A stretch of DNA of 8,738 nucleotides from Acidobacteriota bacterium (GCA_003224135.1 QHYO01000470.1:1-8738); one strand, 5' to 3'; shown: positions 1 to 7,217, counted from the first letter of the stretch. The notes: a model not told the origin generated them from the letters alone. Made by a program: numbers and translations.

Positions 1-1
1 G

Positions 2-1375
2 ACTCCGGTGAACTTGTTTTTCTCCCGCCAGGTTGCCGACCCGCAGTTTGGCGCGCGCATGACGGGAAAAGCCGGAGACTGGACTCTGGGTGCGCTCGTG
101 ATTGATGACCGTCACCCTGGCGAGGGTCAAGCTCCAGCTAGCGTCTACGACACTCGCGCTCTTGACGGCGTGGTGCGCATCGCCCGCGAATTCGGCAAGC
201 AATCCTACATCGGCGCTTTTGCCTCAAGCCGCGATTTTGCCGATACCAGCAACCGTATTGTGTCGCTTGACGCGCGTTTGAAATTTTCCCCGAACTGGGT
301 AGCCGATCTTCAGGCTTCGCACAGTTGGACGCGGCAGGATTTCAATCTGCCGAAGTTGTGCCAGCAATTTACTGTGCCGGTCGAAAATGGTGTGACGCCA
401 TCCAACGCATCTTCGCAGCAAGGCAACAGCCTGTACGCGGATATTTCCTACACCGGCCGCAAATTTTACTTTCTCAGCGAATACAATGATTTTTCGTCCG
501 GCTTTTGTGCCGAGCTCGGTTTTGTTCCACGGGTCGACATTCGTCAGAGCTATTCACTGGCAAGCTATCTTTGGCGTCCCAAGCTTCATCCCGTCGTGGA
601 TTTTGGCCCGGTTGCAAGCGAAACGATCGATTGGGATCACAATGATGTCCTCGAGGACTGGCAAGCGGCCGTAGGCCTGCAGTTAGATCTTACGCGCAAT
701 TCCACATTTACCGTCAGTCGTGGAGAAGCTTACGAGCTATTCGCAAATATTCCTTTCCGGAAGCACAGTACTTCGATCTACGGCACCTCCGCGCTCTATA
801 AATGGCTCACACTAACCGGACGATTCACTAGCGGTGTCGGTGAAAATTATTTTCCAGGGGGCACGCTCGACCCATTTCTGGGAAATGTAAAGCGCGCGAC
901 GCTTGGGTTTACCGTGCGGCCCTCGGCACGTTTCCGGGTGGACGAAACAGGAATTTACTACCGACTGGGCACTCGAGCTGCATCGACACCCGCGAACTTT
1001 GCACCGGGGCATTCCATTTTCAACAACTATCTGTTCCGAACGAAGGTGAATTACCAATTCACGAAGGAATTGTCTCTTCGCGTAATTCTTGACTACGACG
1101 CAACGCTCGCGAACGATCAACTGCTCAACATCCAGACCAACCTCGGCAGCTACCCCGGCGGACCATTTCCCGCAACCAAGCAATTCACTACCGACGTGTT
1201 GATGACGTACTTGCTCCATCCGGGCACCGCGCTTTATGTCGGTTACAACAACGGTCTGAGCAATTTGCGGCTCGACGAGTCAGTGCCGACTCCAGCGGTA
1301 ACATTTCAAGGCAGCCCCGCCAACCGCACCAGTCAGTTGTTTTTCGTAAAGTTGAGCTATCTCTTCCGGTTTTGA
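2..1375 (+). CDS. DUF5916-type outer-membrane beta-barrel protein, 5'-truncated
   Basis: The reading frame is open to the left edge, so this is the C-terminal part of a longer protein. The GTG at 8 is not a real start: the frame continues upstream with Thr-Pro, and no ribosome site can be judged. The visible part (about 457 residues) opens with LFFSRQVADPQFGARMTGK and continues as alternating polar/aromatic strands (WTLGALVIDD, FYFLSEYNDF, LTLTGRFTSGVG, LFFVKLSYLFRF), as expected of an outer-membrane barrel. It ends in Phe, the usual signature for recognition by the BAM machinery. The pattern matches the C-terminal barrel of DUF5916 proteins, which in Acidobacteriota usually carry an N-terminal carbohydrate-binding-like domain (outside this window). 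The substrate is unknown, and a role in surface binding or uptake is only inference. No gap relative to the family is obvious. Confidence 0.8.
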   Translation, partial: TPVNLFFSRQVADPQFGARMTGKAGDWTLGALVIDDRHPGEGQAPASVYDTRALDGVVRIAREFGKQSYIGAFASSRDFADTSNRIVSLDARLKFSPNWVADLQASHSWTRQDFNLPKLCQQFTVPVENGVTPSNASSQQGNSLYADISYTGRKFYFLSEYNDFSSGFCAELGFVPRVDIRQSYSLASYLWRPKLHPVVDFGPVASETIDWDHNDVLEDWQAAVGLQLDLTRNSTFTVSRGEAYELFANIPFRKHSTSIYGTSALYKWLTLTGRFTSGVGENYFPGGTLDPFLGNVKRATLGFTVRPSARFRVDETGIYYRLGTRAASTPANFAPGHSIFNNYLFRTKVNYQFTKELSLRVILDYDATLANDQLLNIQTNLGSYPGGPFPATKQFTTDVLMTYLLHPGTALYVGYNNGLSNLRLDESVPTPAVTFQGSPANRTSQLFFVKLSYLFRF

Positions 1376-1388
1376 GGCTGGGTAAAGG

Positions 1389-1419
1389 CGCGTCGCGCGC
1401 ATAACTTGTGCCCGACGCG
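1389..1419 (+). terminator. GC-rich hairpin after the DUF5916 gene, weak terminator candidate
   Basis: Seven-base arms CGCGTCG (1389-1395) and CGACGCG (1413-1419) pair perfectly across a 17-nt loop. A competing smaller hairpin GCGCG-TCG-CGCGC lies at 1388-1400. The structure starts 13 nt after the stop codon. No T-run follows, so it is not a canonical intrinsic terminator and may only stabilise the 3' end or be chance in GC-rich DNA. Confidence 0.25.
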
Positions 1420-1470
1420 TGGCATCGCATAAACTTCAATTTCTGTTGTGCAGCGTAGCAATGCCGGGGA

Positions 1471-1560
1471 TTGTAAGTACAAACCTTGAGATCCGTATTT
1501 GTAGTACAAACAATGAGACCGATGTCATGTCAGGGGTTTAAGTACAACCCTGAGACCCGT
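1471..1560 (+). repeat. Three imperfect palindromic direct repeats in the fabH leader (operator-like)
   Basis: Three copies share the core AGTACAA (1476-1482, 1503-1509, 1541-1547) followed by TGAGAYC (1488-1494, 1514-1520, 1551-1557). Each core lies in a palindrome: TTGTA-AG-TACAA at 1471-1482, TTTGTA-G-TACAAA at 1498-1510, and GGGTT-7 nt-AACCC at 1534-1550. Copy starts are 27 and 38 nt apart. The last copy ends 4 nt before the fabH ribosome-binding site. Repeated palindromes just upstream of a fatty-acid initiation gene suggest sites for a dimeric repressor, but I cannot name the regulator: the motif is not one I recognise as a FadR, FapR or FabT site. A dispersed intergenic repeat family is the main alternative. 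Confidence 0.55.
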
Positions 1561-1574
1561 CTGCAAGGAGATTT

Positions 1575-2570
1575 ATGTCGCATCGCATCGCAGCGAAGAT
1601 TACAGGTGTGGCAGGCTACCTGCCGCCGCGCATCATGACGAACGCGGACCTGGAAAAAATTGTGGACACGAATGATGAATGGATCCGCACGCGTACAGGT
1701 ATTCGCGAACGGCACGTGGTCGACAAAGGTATGGCGTCCTCTCACATGGCGACCGAAGCGGCAAGGCAAGTCCTGGCAAACACAAACACCGATCCAGCGG
1801 AAATCGACATGATTATTGTGGCAAGCGTTACGCCAGACATGCTTTTCCCCGCAACGGCCTGCCTGGTGCAGGACCACATAGGCGCCAAACGAGCATGGGG
1901 GTTCGATCTTTCCGCTGCGTGTTCGGGCTTTGCTTATGCGCTTACCGTCGGCGCTCAGTTTGTCGGCTCCGGCGCGCACAAGAAAGTGCTCGCTATCGGC
2001 AGCGATGCCATGACTTCGATACTTAACTACGAGGATCGCGCCACCTGCGTGTTGTTTGGCGACGGAGCAGGCGCGGTTTTGCTCGAACCCGCCGCCGACG
2101 GCGAGGGCATTCTGGATTTTGAGCATGATGTGGACGGTTCTGGTGGTCGATATCTCCACATGCCCGGCGGCGGGTCGTTGCATCCGCCCACACACGAAAC
2201 CGTCGACAAGAAAATGCACTACGTACACCAGGAAGGTTCAGCAGTCTTCAAGTACGCCGTGCGCCGGATGGCGGAACTCGCTGCACACGTGGTGGAACGC
2301 AACGGACTGAAGAGCGAGGACATTGCGCTGGTCGTACCGCACCAGGCGAATCTCCGCATCATCCGCGCCATGCAGGAGCGTCTCGGGCTCCCAGACGAAA
2401 GGGTCATGGTCAACATCGACCGCTACGGCAACACCACTGGCGGGACGATTCCGCTTGGCTTGCGCGACGCCGTTGAACAACAAAAACTGAAAAAGGGAGA
2501 CTTGGTGCTGCTCATGGCGGTAGGCGCGGGATACACGACCGGAAGCGTCTTGCTGCGCTGGGCGTATTAG
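1575..2570 (+). CDS. fabH: 3-oxoacyl-[acyl-carrier-protein] synthase III (KAS III)
   Basis: This enzyme condenses acetyl-CoA (or a branched acyl-CoA) with malonyl-ACP to start type II fatty acid synthesis in the cytoplasm. The 331 residues are close to the family norm (E. coli 317). The thiolase-fold triad is present: Cys116 in [13 protein letters not shown], His256 in [10 protein letters not shown] and Asn286 in [11 protein letters not shown]. The N-terminal signature [16 protein letters not shown] (31-46), the GDGAGA loop (162-167) and the C-terminal [13 protein letters not shown] are also in place. I see no internal gap. The ATG at 1575 is preceded by AAGGAG (1565-1570), which supports the start. 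It stands alone here rather than in a fab cluster with plsX, fabD or acpP, and it sits directly behind the triple-palindrome leader, which may control it. Whether the starter unit is acetyl or branched cannot be told from sequence. Confidence 0.97.
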   Translation: MSHRIAAKITGVAGYLPPRIMTNADLEKIVDTNDEWIRTRTGIRERHVVDKGMASSHMATEAARQVLANTNTDPAEIDMIIVASVTPDMLFPATACLVQDHIGAKRAWGFDLSAACSGFAYALTVGAQFVGSGAHKKVLAIGSDAMTSILNYEDRATCVLFGDGAGAVLLEPAADGEGILDFEHDVDGSGGRYLHMPGGGSLHPPTHETVDKKMHYVHQEGSAVFKYAVRRMAELAAHVVERNGLKSEDIALVVPHQANLRIIRAMQERLGLPDERVMVNIDRYGNTTGGTIPLGLRDAVEQQKLKKGDLVLLMAVGAGYTTGSVLLRWAY

Positions 2571-2844
2571 CGTCCCGGTCTTGACCATCCATCGAATCGC
2601 GAGTCCGAGCTCACCTAGCGCCCTAGAAAATCAATGTGTAAGGCAGGGACCACGGCAACTCGCGAAGTGAAACTCTCGTGGAAATGGAAGGCGAAGAGAA
2701 ACGGACAATACAAAAACCCGAAATGAATCAATCGCAGTTTCGTCAGGGTCTCGCCTAGACTCGCCATTTCTGTCCGCTCTAAAGATTCGAGCGATTTTGA
2801 ACGGCAAGCGGCCCGGATGCAGGGGAACGAAAGGAGTCTCGGAA

Positions 2845-3249
2845 CTAGTAGGAGCGAATCGACGCTGCCAGCGCCAGGTTTGCCTGAAGTCGCCTGTCAA
2901 CCTGCACTGCGGCGTAGCGTGCGCAGAGGACCCGCTCGCTCTCGGCCCAATCGGCCAGACCTGTTATGCGCCCCGATGCCAGCGTCCCTATGGCCTGGAT
3001 AATTTTGAAGTACAGTGGAACCAAGCCGAGGCCGGAACGGCCCGCGCGCAGATCCGCAGTCAATTTGTGAAGCTGGGCTAGGGAGCGATAGTCGTCGCCA
3101 CAAAGGATCCCTGTATCTAGGCGGGCGGCGGCCAGAACCTGCCCGGACACGGGCTGTGCAGCGACTCCGGTGACTACAGCCCGCCAGTAGTACAGCGCGA
3201 ACTGTGCCAGCGCAACTGTCGAGATCGCAAGGATCATAGCGGAGAGCAT
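2845..3249 (-). CDS. Small membrane-anchored protein of unknown function
   Basis: I do not recognise a named family. From the ATG at 3249 the protein has 134 residues. It begins with a hydrophobic stretch (residues 1-20, MLSAMILAISTVALAQFALY) followed by YWRAVV, so it is probably anchored in the inner membrane by its N terminus or exported. The rest (about 30-134) looks like a soluble, mostly helical domain. It has GLGLVPLYFKIIQAIG near 73-88, and a charged ending with WAESERVLCARYAAVQVDRR and then LQANLALAASIRSY. This has the texture of a conserved acidobacterial hypothetical protein rather than a chance frame. I chose the ATG at 3249 because AGAGG lies 6 nt upstream. A GTG at 3282 would add 11 residues but has no good ribosome site. 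It is divergent from the NTF2-like gene across 133 nt and convergent with fabH. Confidence 0.6.
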   Translation of the reverse strand: MLSAMILAISTVALAQFALYYWRAVVTGVAAQPVSGQVLAAARLDTGILCGDDYRSLAQLHKLTADLRAGRSGLGLVPLYFKIIQAIGTLASGRITGLADWAESERVLCARYAAVQVDRRLQANLALAASIRSY

Positions 3250-3255
3250 CACTAG

Positions 3256-3260
3256 CCTCT
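3256..3260 (-). promoter_or_regulatory. Ribosome-binding site that decides the start of the small membrane protein
   Basis: AGAGG on the minus strand lies 6 nt before the ATG at 3249-3247. The upstream GTG at 3282 lacks a comparable site, so the shorter form is preferred. Confidence 0.45.
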
Positions 3261-3382
3261 GGAAACATTTTGTCGTCAGCACGCGCGCTCGACCATAGCT
3301 CCGAGGTACTATCAGCCTGGTCCTTCAGGGCGTAACAAATTGAGAACAAACCGCCTGGCAGACGCGGCCGGCCGGAGGCTGA

Positions 3383-3877
3383 ATGCGAAGAGCGACTCGT
3401 TCTATCCTGGCGCTGGCGGCCATAGGCTGCGCGCTCGGCGTAGCTGAAACCTATGGCCGGATCGCCCAAGCGGGAAACAGGTCAGCCGCGCCTGACGAAC
3501 AGTCAGAAGCCATACGCGCTGTTTTAACCACCCAGCAGGCGGCCTGGAATCGCGGTGACATCCCGGCCTTTCTCGAAGGTTACTGGAACTCGCCCGAATT
3601 GACCTTCTCTGGCGGTGACGGGATCGTGCGCGGCTATGCCGGGCTTCTTCAGAGGTACCGAAAGAGCTATCCGGACAGGGCGGCTATGGGAGAACTGGAC
3701 TTTTCGGGACTCGAGATTCGCATTCTGGCACGTGACGCAGCGCTTGTGCTGGGTCATTGGCACCTGAAAAGGGCTGCTGGAGATGCGGGAGGCGTTTTTA
3801 CTCTGGTTTTTCGTAGATTCCCTGCGGGATGGCGGATCATTCACGATCATACCAGTGCACAAAGGCAGACGCCTTGA
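3383..3877 (+). CDS. Exported NTF2-like / DUF4440 (SnoaL-like) protein
   Basis: The protein has 164 residues. Residues 1-30 look like a secretion signal: basic MRRATR, a hydrophobic core, and a plausible signal-peptidase site after AQA at residue 30. Cys16 in AAIGC is only a weak lipobox. Residues about 41-160 match the DUF4440/NTF2 fold: an N-terminal helix with AIRAVLTTQQAAWNRGD (43-59), then ELTFSGGDGIVRGYAGLLQRY, YPDRAAMG (96-103), AALVLGHWHLKR (119-130), and the closing strand FPAGWRIIHDHTS (146-158). These small cone-shaped domains bind ligands or have isomerase-like activity. The substrate is unknown, and export suggests a periplasmic role. GGAGG (3374-3378) supports the ATG at 3383. 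No internal gap is evident. The gene runs divergently from the small membrane protein, and a link between the two is untested. Confidence 0.85.
   Translation: MRRATRSILALAAIGCALGVAETYGRIAQAGNRSAAPDEQSEAIRAVLTTQQAAWNRGDIPAFLEGYWNSPELTFSGGDGIVRGYAGLLQRYRKSYPDRAAMGELDFSGLEIRILARDAALVLGHWHLKRAAGDAGGVFTLVFRRFPAGWRIIHDHTSAQRQTP
3417..3459. repeat. 10-bp perfect inverted repeat in the signal-peptide coding region
   Basis: CGGCCATAGG (3417-3426) and CCTATGGCCG (3450-3459) are perfect reverse complements across a 23-nt loop. They lie about 35 nt inside the NTF2-like gene. The mRNA could form a stable hairpin close to the start codon, or the site could bind a dimeric protein. Chance is also possible. 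Confidence 0.4.
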
Positions 3878-3904
3878 AAAACACTGTAAGCCATTCAGGT
3901 ATAG

Positions 3905-3916
3905 TGGGTTAGCCCA
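3905..3916 (+). terminator. Weak hairpin with T-rich tail after the NTF2-like gene
   Basis: TGGG (3905-3908) pairs with CCCA (3913-3916) over a TTAG loop and is followed by AATTTTA. It sits 27 nt after the stop codon. Four base pairs is short for an intrinsic terminator, so this is only a candidate. Confidence 0.2.
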
Positions 3917-3981
3917 ATTTTAGGGAGCAAAACATAGCTCGAATTTGGAAAAACGCTTCTGCCGCCCAAACCTCCCTCATT

Positions 3982-4011
3982 CTTAACATATTGAAAACAA
4001 AGACTGTTAAG
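3982..4011. repeat. 7-bp inverted repeat in the convergent spacer
   Basis: CTTAACA (3982-3988) and TGTTAAG (4005-4011) pair across 16 nt, in an AT-rich patch unlike the surrounding GC-rich coding DNA. It lies 38 nt downstream of the cfa-like stop on the minus strand. There is no T-run after the stem, so a terminator role is uncertain. The rest of the 3878-4048 spacer shows nothing else. Confidence 0.3.
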
Positions 4012-4048
4012 TTACGGCGCGTTAGAACCCACGCTGCCGCGAAATCGA

Positions 4049-5311
4049 TCAGACCCTTGCGCTTCGGGCCAGCGGTGTCGCGATTTTTGACGGATCGCGA
4101 TAGAGCGGCCGCTGCGTCCCGTTCTTTGCCAGCAGGATCTGTGCGACGTTGATGTAACGCTCGAGAAAAGCCCCTTCGCACCAGGCCAGATAGAAATCCC
4201 ACATCCGCTCGAAGCGAGCGTCAAATCCGAGGTGCTGAACCTGCTCCAGATTTTGAAAGAAGCGTTCCCTCCAACTGGCGAGCGTGTTTGCGTAGTGCAA
4301 TCCGAAATTTTCCATCTGTATAAGCGATAGTCGCGTGCGGCGCGCAAGCGACCGATGGATTTCCGCCAAAGAGGCCAGTTCGCTGCCGGGGAAAATGTAC
4401 GTCTGAATCCAGTCCACTCGTTTGCGATAAGAACGAAGCTCCTGGTCGAGTAAGGTGATCGTCTGCAACATCATCGTGCCGTCTGGCGTCAGCAATCGAT
4501 CGCATGCGCCGAAGAACTCATCGTAGCGTTTAATGCCGACGGCTTCGAACATCTCGATGCTTACGATCTTGTCGTATAGGCCAGAGATCCTTCGGTAGTC
4601 TTCAAGCAAAATTCGTACCGAGCCGGTTGGAAAACTTGATTCGTTAACGAGACGCGTTGCAAATTTATGCTGCGCCGGGCTCAAAGTCAGCCCGGTTACA
4701 TGAACACCATAGTGCTGCGCAGCGTAGACGGCGAAACTCCCCCAGCCGCAGCCGATTTCCAGCACCCGGTCACCCGGCTGGAGCTGCAATTTGCGACAGA
4801 TCAAATCGAGTTTATGCAGCTGAGCTGTTTCGAGCGAATCGTTTTCGCCGAGAAACAACCCGCAAGAGTAAAGCATCCGCTGGTCCAAAAAGAGCGCGTA
4901 AAAATCATTGCCGAGGTCGTAGTGATGGTGAATGTTGTTCCTGCTTCCACGAAGAGAATTCGCATGCAGGCGGTGGCGCATCCGCGACAGGAAACTGCGC
5001 AGGGAAGACACCAGCGGATGGCCGGAATCGAGCAGACGCATATTTCGGACTGCCAGACGCACTAGCGACACAAGGTCCGGCGAAGTCCAGTCGCCATCCA
5101 TGAACGATTCACCCATTCCGACATCCGCTCCCGTGATTGCGCGCACAAAAAAACGTTGGTCATGAATTACAGCCATGGCGCGAAGCTTTGATGTGGGATC
5201 TCCAAACGTGTAGGTCTCGTCCGGGCACACCAGCTCCAGATGCCCGTCCTGCAATTTGCGAAGTGAAGAAAAGAAAAGCCGCCGTGCCGTGTGTTGAAGG
5301 AGCGCGCTCAT
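4049..5311 (-). CDS. cfa: Cyclopropane-fatty-acyl-phospholipid synthase-like methyltransferase
   Basis: The 420-residue protein belongs to the CFAS / mycolic-acid-type SAM methyltransferases, which add a methylene or methyl group across double bonds of membrane phospholipid acyl chains at the cytoplasmic face. The N-terminal lipid-binding region (about 1-125) is followed by HHHYDLGNDFYALFLD (128-143) and YSCGLF with Cys150. SAM motif I is VLEIGCGWGSF (183-193), then SIEMFEAVG with Glu256, WIQTYIFPGSEL (301-312) and GLHYANTLASWRERF with Tyr340. Cys150, Glu256, Ile285 and Tyr340 correspond to the bicarbonate-site residues C139, E239, I268 and Y317 of E. coli Cfa. E. coli His266 is replaced by Gln283 (MLQTI), as I recall for UfaA1-like relatives, so the product may not be a cyclopropane. 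GGGAGA (5326-5321) supports the ATG start. It probably has its own promoter, since 127 nt separate it from the upstream gene. Confidence 0.92.
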   Translation of the reverse strand: MSALLQHTARRLFFSSLRKLQDGHLELVCPDETYTFGDPTSKLRAMAVIHDQRFFVRAITGADVGMGESFMDGDWTSPDLVSLVRLAVRNMRLLDSGHPLVSSLRSFLSRMRHRLHANSLRGSRNNIHHHYDLGNDFYALFLDQRMLYSCGLFLGENDSLETAQLHKLDLICRKLQLQPGDRVLEIGCGWGSFAVYAAQHYGVHVTGLTLSPAQHKFATRLVNESSFPTGSVRILLEDYRRISGLYDKIVSIEMFEAVGIKRYDEFFGACDRLLTPDGTMMLQTITLLDQELRSYRKRVDWIQTYIFPGSELASLAEIHRSLARRTRLSLIQMENFGLHYANTLASWRERFFQNLEQVQHLGFDARFERMWDFYLAWCEGAFLERYINVAQILLAKNGTQRPLYRDPSKIATPLARSARV

Positions 5312-5358
5312 CGCGAAGGTTCTCCCGTCAAATCGTCTGGGCGCCGATCGCTTCCCTA

Positions 5359-5389
5359 ATTATTACTCTGGACGGTTGGATGCTTGCAA
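5359..5389 (-). promoter_or_regulatory. Possible promoter of the cfa-like gene
   Basis: On the minus strand TTGCAA (5389-5384) precedes AATAAT (5364-5359) with a 19-nt spacer, which is longer than ideal. The -10 matches five of six consensus bases. The -35 lies inside the perfect 10-bp palindrome GCTTGCAAGC (5382-5391), which could be an operator. Transcription would start about 40 nt before the ATG. Confidence 0.3.
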
Positions 5390-5438
5390 GCTTCGCGGGA
5401 TATACGGGCTTCCGACAAAAAAGACGGCGACGAATTGT

Positions 5439-7217
5439 CTACAGAATTTCCAGAATCTCTTCGTAACGTTTGAAGGGCGGAATGAGGTACGCGCCCGCAA
5501 GTTCCGTGCGGGACCACGCGAGCATTTCGCGGGCGACCTCGAACCCGCGTTCGCGAGCGGCTGTTCCGGCGGACTCGAGAGATTTGAGGAGCGATTCCGG
5601 TATCACAATTCCGGGGACTTCATTGTTGAGCCGCAAAGCTTGCTTGTAACTATTGAGCGGCCAAATGCCGATCAAAACTGGGATGGGAGATTTGCCACCG
5701 AGTTTTTTCAGAAACGTGTACCAGTGTTCAGGATCAAAAATCGGTTGCGTCATGGCAAAGTGCGCGCCAGCTTCGATTTTGGAAACGAAGCGGGCGATCT
5801 CTTCGTCCAGATTATCCGCGACGGGATTGACGGCAACGCCGATCGTGAAATTGGTCGCGCCGCCGAGCGTCTTGCCCGACCAGTCCGTGCCCTGATTCAG
5901 CCGATGAAGTACTTTGACAAGTCCCACGGAATCGACTTCATACACGCCGCTGGTTTCAGGGTAGTCTCCAACCGACGGCGGATCGCCGGCTGCTTGCAAT
6001 CCAATGATGTTCTGATCGCGCGTGGTGAGGTGCGGGATCGTTTCCACACCGCGCGCTTCAAGGGCACCAGCGACAATGAGAGCGTCCATGCCAACACGTG
6101 CCATCGCGCCGGAATTGATATCAATGGCGTCTACTTTTCCGCAGGACATTATTTTTTCCACTTGCTCGTAGACGCGGTCGAGCGCAATGCCCTTCGGGGG
6201 ATCAATTTCCACGCTGACTTGAAACTGTCCAGCCTGAATATTTTTCCAGAGTTTGCTTTCAGGAGCGCGTTCGAGCAACGGGGCGGGCTTTGCTACCGCT
6301 TCTACTGCGATCGAGGATGCGTGGACTTTCGAAGGCCGGAGCGATTTAACGGCCTCGGCCATGGCACGGATGTGCGCAGGCGTTGTGCCGCAACAACCGC
6401 CAAGAACGCGGACGCCGGCCGCGGCGGCTTCCCGCGCGAACAGCGCGAAATATTCCGGCGAAGATTTTGGATAAACGATGCGGTCACCTTCGCGCTTGGG
6501 GAAGCCCGCATTAGGCATGGCGCTGACGCGAAGGGCATCCACAGAAGTAAGTTCCCGGATGATTGGGAGAAGCGACTGAGGCCCCAAAGTGCAATTCGCT
6601 CCGATTACCTGGACGTTTTTATTTTTGAGCTGCGCGGCAGCCTCCGAGGGGTGCAGATCGCCGTACGCCGTTCCTTCTTCGGCGTAGGTGAGTTGCGCGA
6701 TGATCGGCAGCCCAGAGAATGACCGGATGGCGTCAATGGCGTGAAGAATTTCCTCGATGTAGGTGAAAGTTTCCAGAATAAAAAGATCGACGCCGCGTTC
6801 TTCGAGCGCTTGAGCCTGCTCGAGAAAAAACGAGACTATCTCTTCAGGCTCGGGGTGGCGTGCCTGAACGCCCAGTCCGAGGGGGCCAATCGATCCGCCG
6901 ATTAAAACTTCGCGAGCGGCAGCTTCACGGGCTTCGCGGGCGATTTTGACTCCTCGGGAATTGAGGCGCTGAACTTCTTCGCCAAGGCCTAAGGGCGCAA
7001 GCTTGAATCGGTTGGCACCAAACGTATTGGTTTCGATGATTTGCGCGCCCGCCTCGATGTACGCCTGGTGCACGCGGAAAACCGCTTCAGGTTCAGTGGA
7101 ATTCAGTTCATCGAAACAGCGCTGCGCGCCCACAGCTTCGTGGAGCATGGAGCCCATCGCGCCATCGGCGATCAGAATTGAGTCTTTCAGCCTTTCGTTA
7201 AAATCGAAAATCTTCAC
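5439..7217 (-). CDS. Bifunctional homocysteine S-methyltransferase / methylenetetrahydrofolate reductase, with an internal gap
   Basis: This is a 592-residue YitJ-type fusion. The N-terminal domain (about 1-295) transfers a methyl group to homocysteine to give methionine. Its zinc ligands are visible: Cys209 in GANCTLGPQSLLP, and Cys275 and Cys276 in GGCCGTTPAHIRAM. ADGAMGSML (17-25) and ETNTFGANR (62-70) are also typical. The C-terminal domain (about 327-592) is a flavin-dependent methylene-THF reductase. It has Glu337 in VEIDPPKG (E. coli MetF Glu28), Asp412 in GDPP (Asp120) and Gln491 in MTQPIFD (Gln183). It is odd in that IIGLQAA (404-410) runs directly into GDPPSVGDYP. Relatives have about 16-19 residues here, ending in a strand of the VLAxT type, so a barrel strand is missing and reductase activity is doubtful. 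The start is GTG, with AAGG 10 nt upstream. It follows cbs by 45 nt on the same strand, which suggests an operon. The methyltransferase half looks complete. Confidence 0.93.
   Translation of the reverse strand: MKIFDFNERLKDSILIADGAMGSMLHEAVGAQRCFDELNSTEPEAVFRVHQAYIEAGAQIIETNTFGANRFKLAPLGLGEEVQRLNSRGVKIAREAREAAAREVLIGGSIGPLGLGVQARHPEPEEIVSFFLEQAQALEERGVDLFILETFTYIEEILHAIDAIRSFSGLPIIAQLTYAEEGTAYGDLHPSEAAAQLKNKNVQVIGANCTLGPQSLLPIIRELTSVDALRVSAMPNAGFPKREGDRIVYPKSSPEYFALFAREAAAAGVRVLGGCCGTTPAHIRAMAEAVKSLRPSKVHASSIAVEAVAKPAPLLERAPESKLWKNIQAGQFQVSVEIDPPKGIALDRVYEQVEKIMSCGKVDAIDINSGAMARVGMDALIVAGALEARGVETIPHLTTRDQNIIGLQAAGDPPSVGDYPETSGVYEVDSVGLVKVLHRLNQGTDWSGKTLGGATNFTIGVAVNPVADNLDEEIARFVSKIEAGAHFAMTQPIFDPEHWYTFLKKLGGKSPIPVLIGIWPLNSYKQALRLNNEVPGIVIPESLLKSLESAGTAARERGFEVAREMLAWSRTELAGAYLIPPFKRYEEILEIL

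Noticed and set aside
1406..1433. fabH promoter formed by TTGTGC and CATAAA with a 16-nt spacer
   Set aside because: The -35 matches only three of six consensus bases and the -10 four of six. This is not better than chance in this stretch, so I did not list it as a feature.
1471..1560. CRISPR array
   Set aside because: There are only three short imperfect copies with unequal spacing (27 and 38 nt), spacer-like segments under 20 nt and no cas genes nearby.
1530..2228. Minus-strand open frame of 232 codons opposite fabH
   Set aside because: It lies over the confident fabH gene, is rich in His, Arg and Cys with no recognisable motif, and has no separate support.
2631..2900. Minus-strand 89-codon frame in the fabH downstream gap
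   Set aside because: The composition is Arg/Phe/Pro-rich without motifs, and it overlaps the 3' end of the small membrane protein gene. I see no coding support in 2571-2844.
3327..3363. SD-less promoter-like TTGTTA and GATAGT boxes for the small membrane protein on the minus strand
   Set aside because: The spacer is 19 nt and the matches are weak, so I could not separate it from background.
2897..3469. Minus-strand open frame of 190 codons overlapping the small membrane protein and the NTF2-like gene
   Set aside because: It overlaps two better supported genes in other frames, and its Arg/Ser-rich translation shows no hydrophobic segment or domain.
5376..6722. Long plus-strand open frame of 448 codons opposite the Hmt/MTHFR gene
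   Set aside because: It is antisense to a clearly recognised enzyme. Its translation is rich in Arg, Phe and Gly without domain motifs, typical of a shadow frame in GC-rich DNA.
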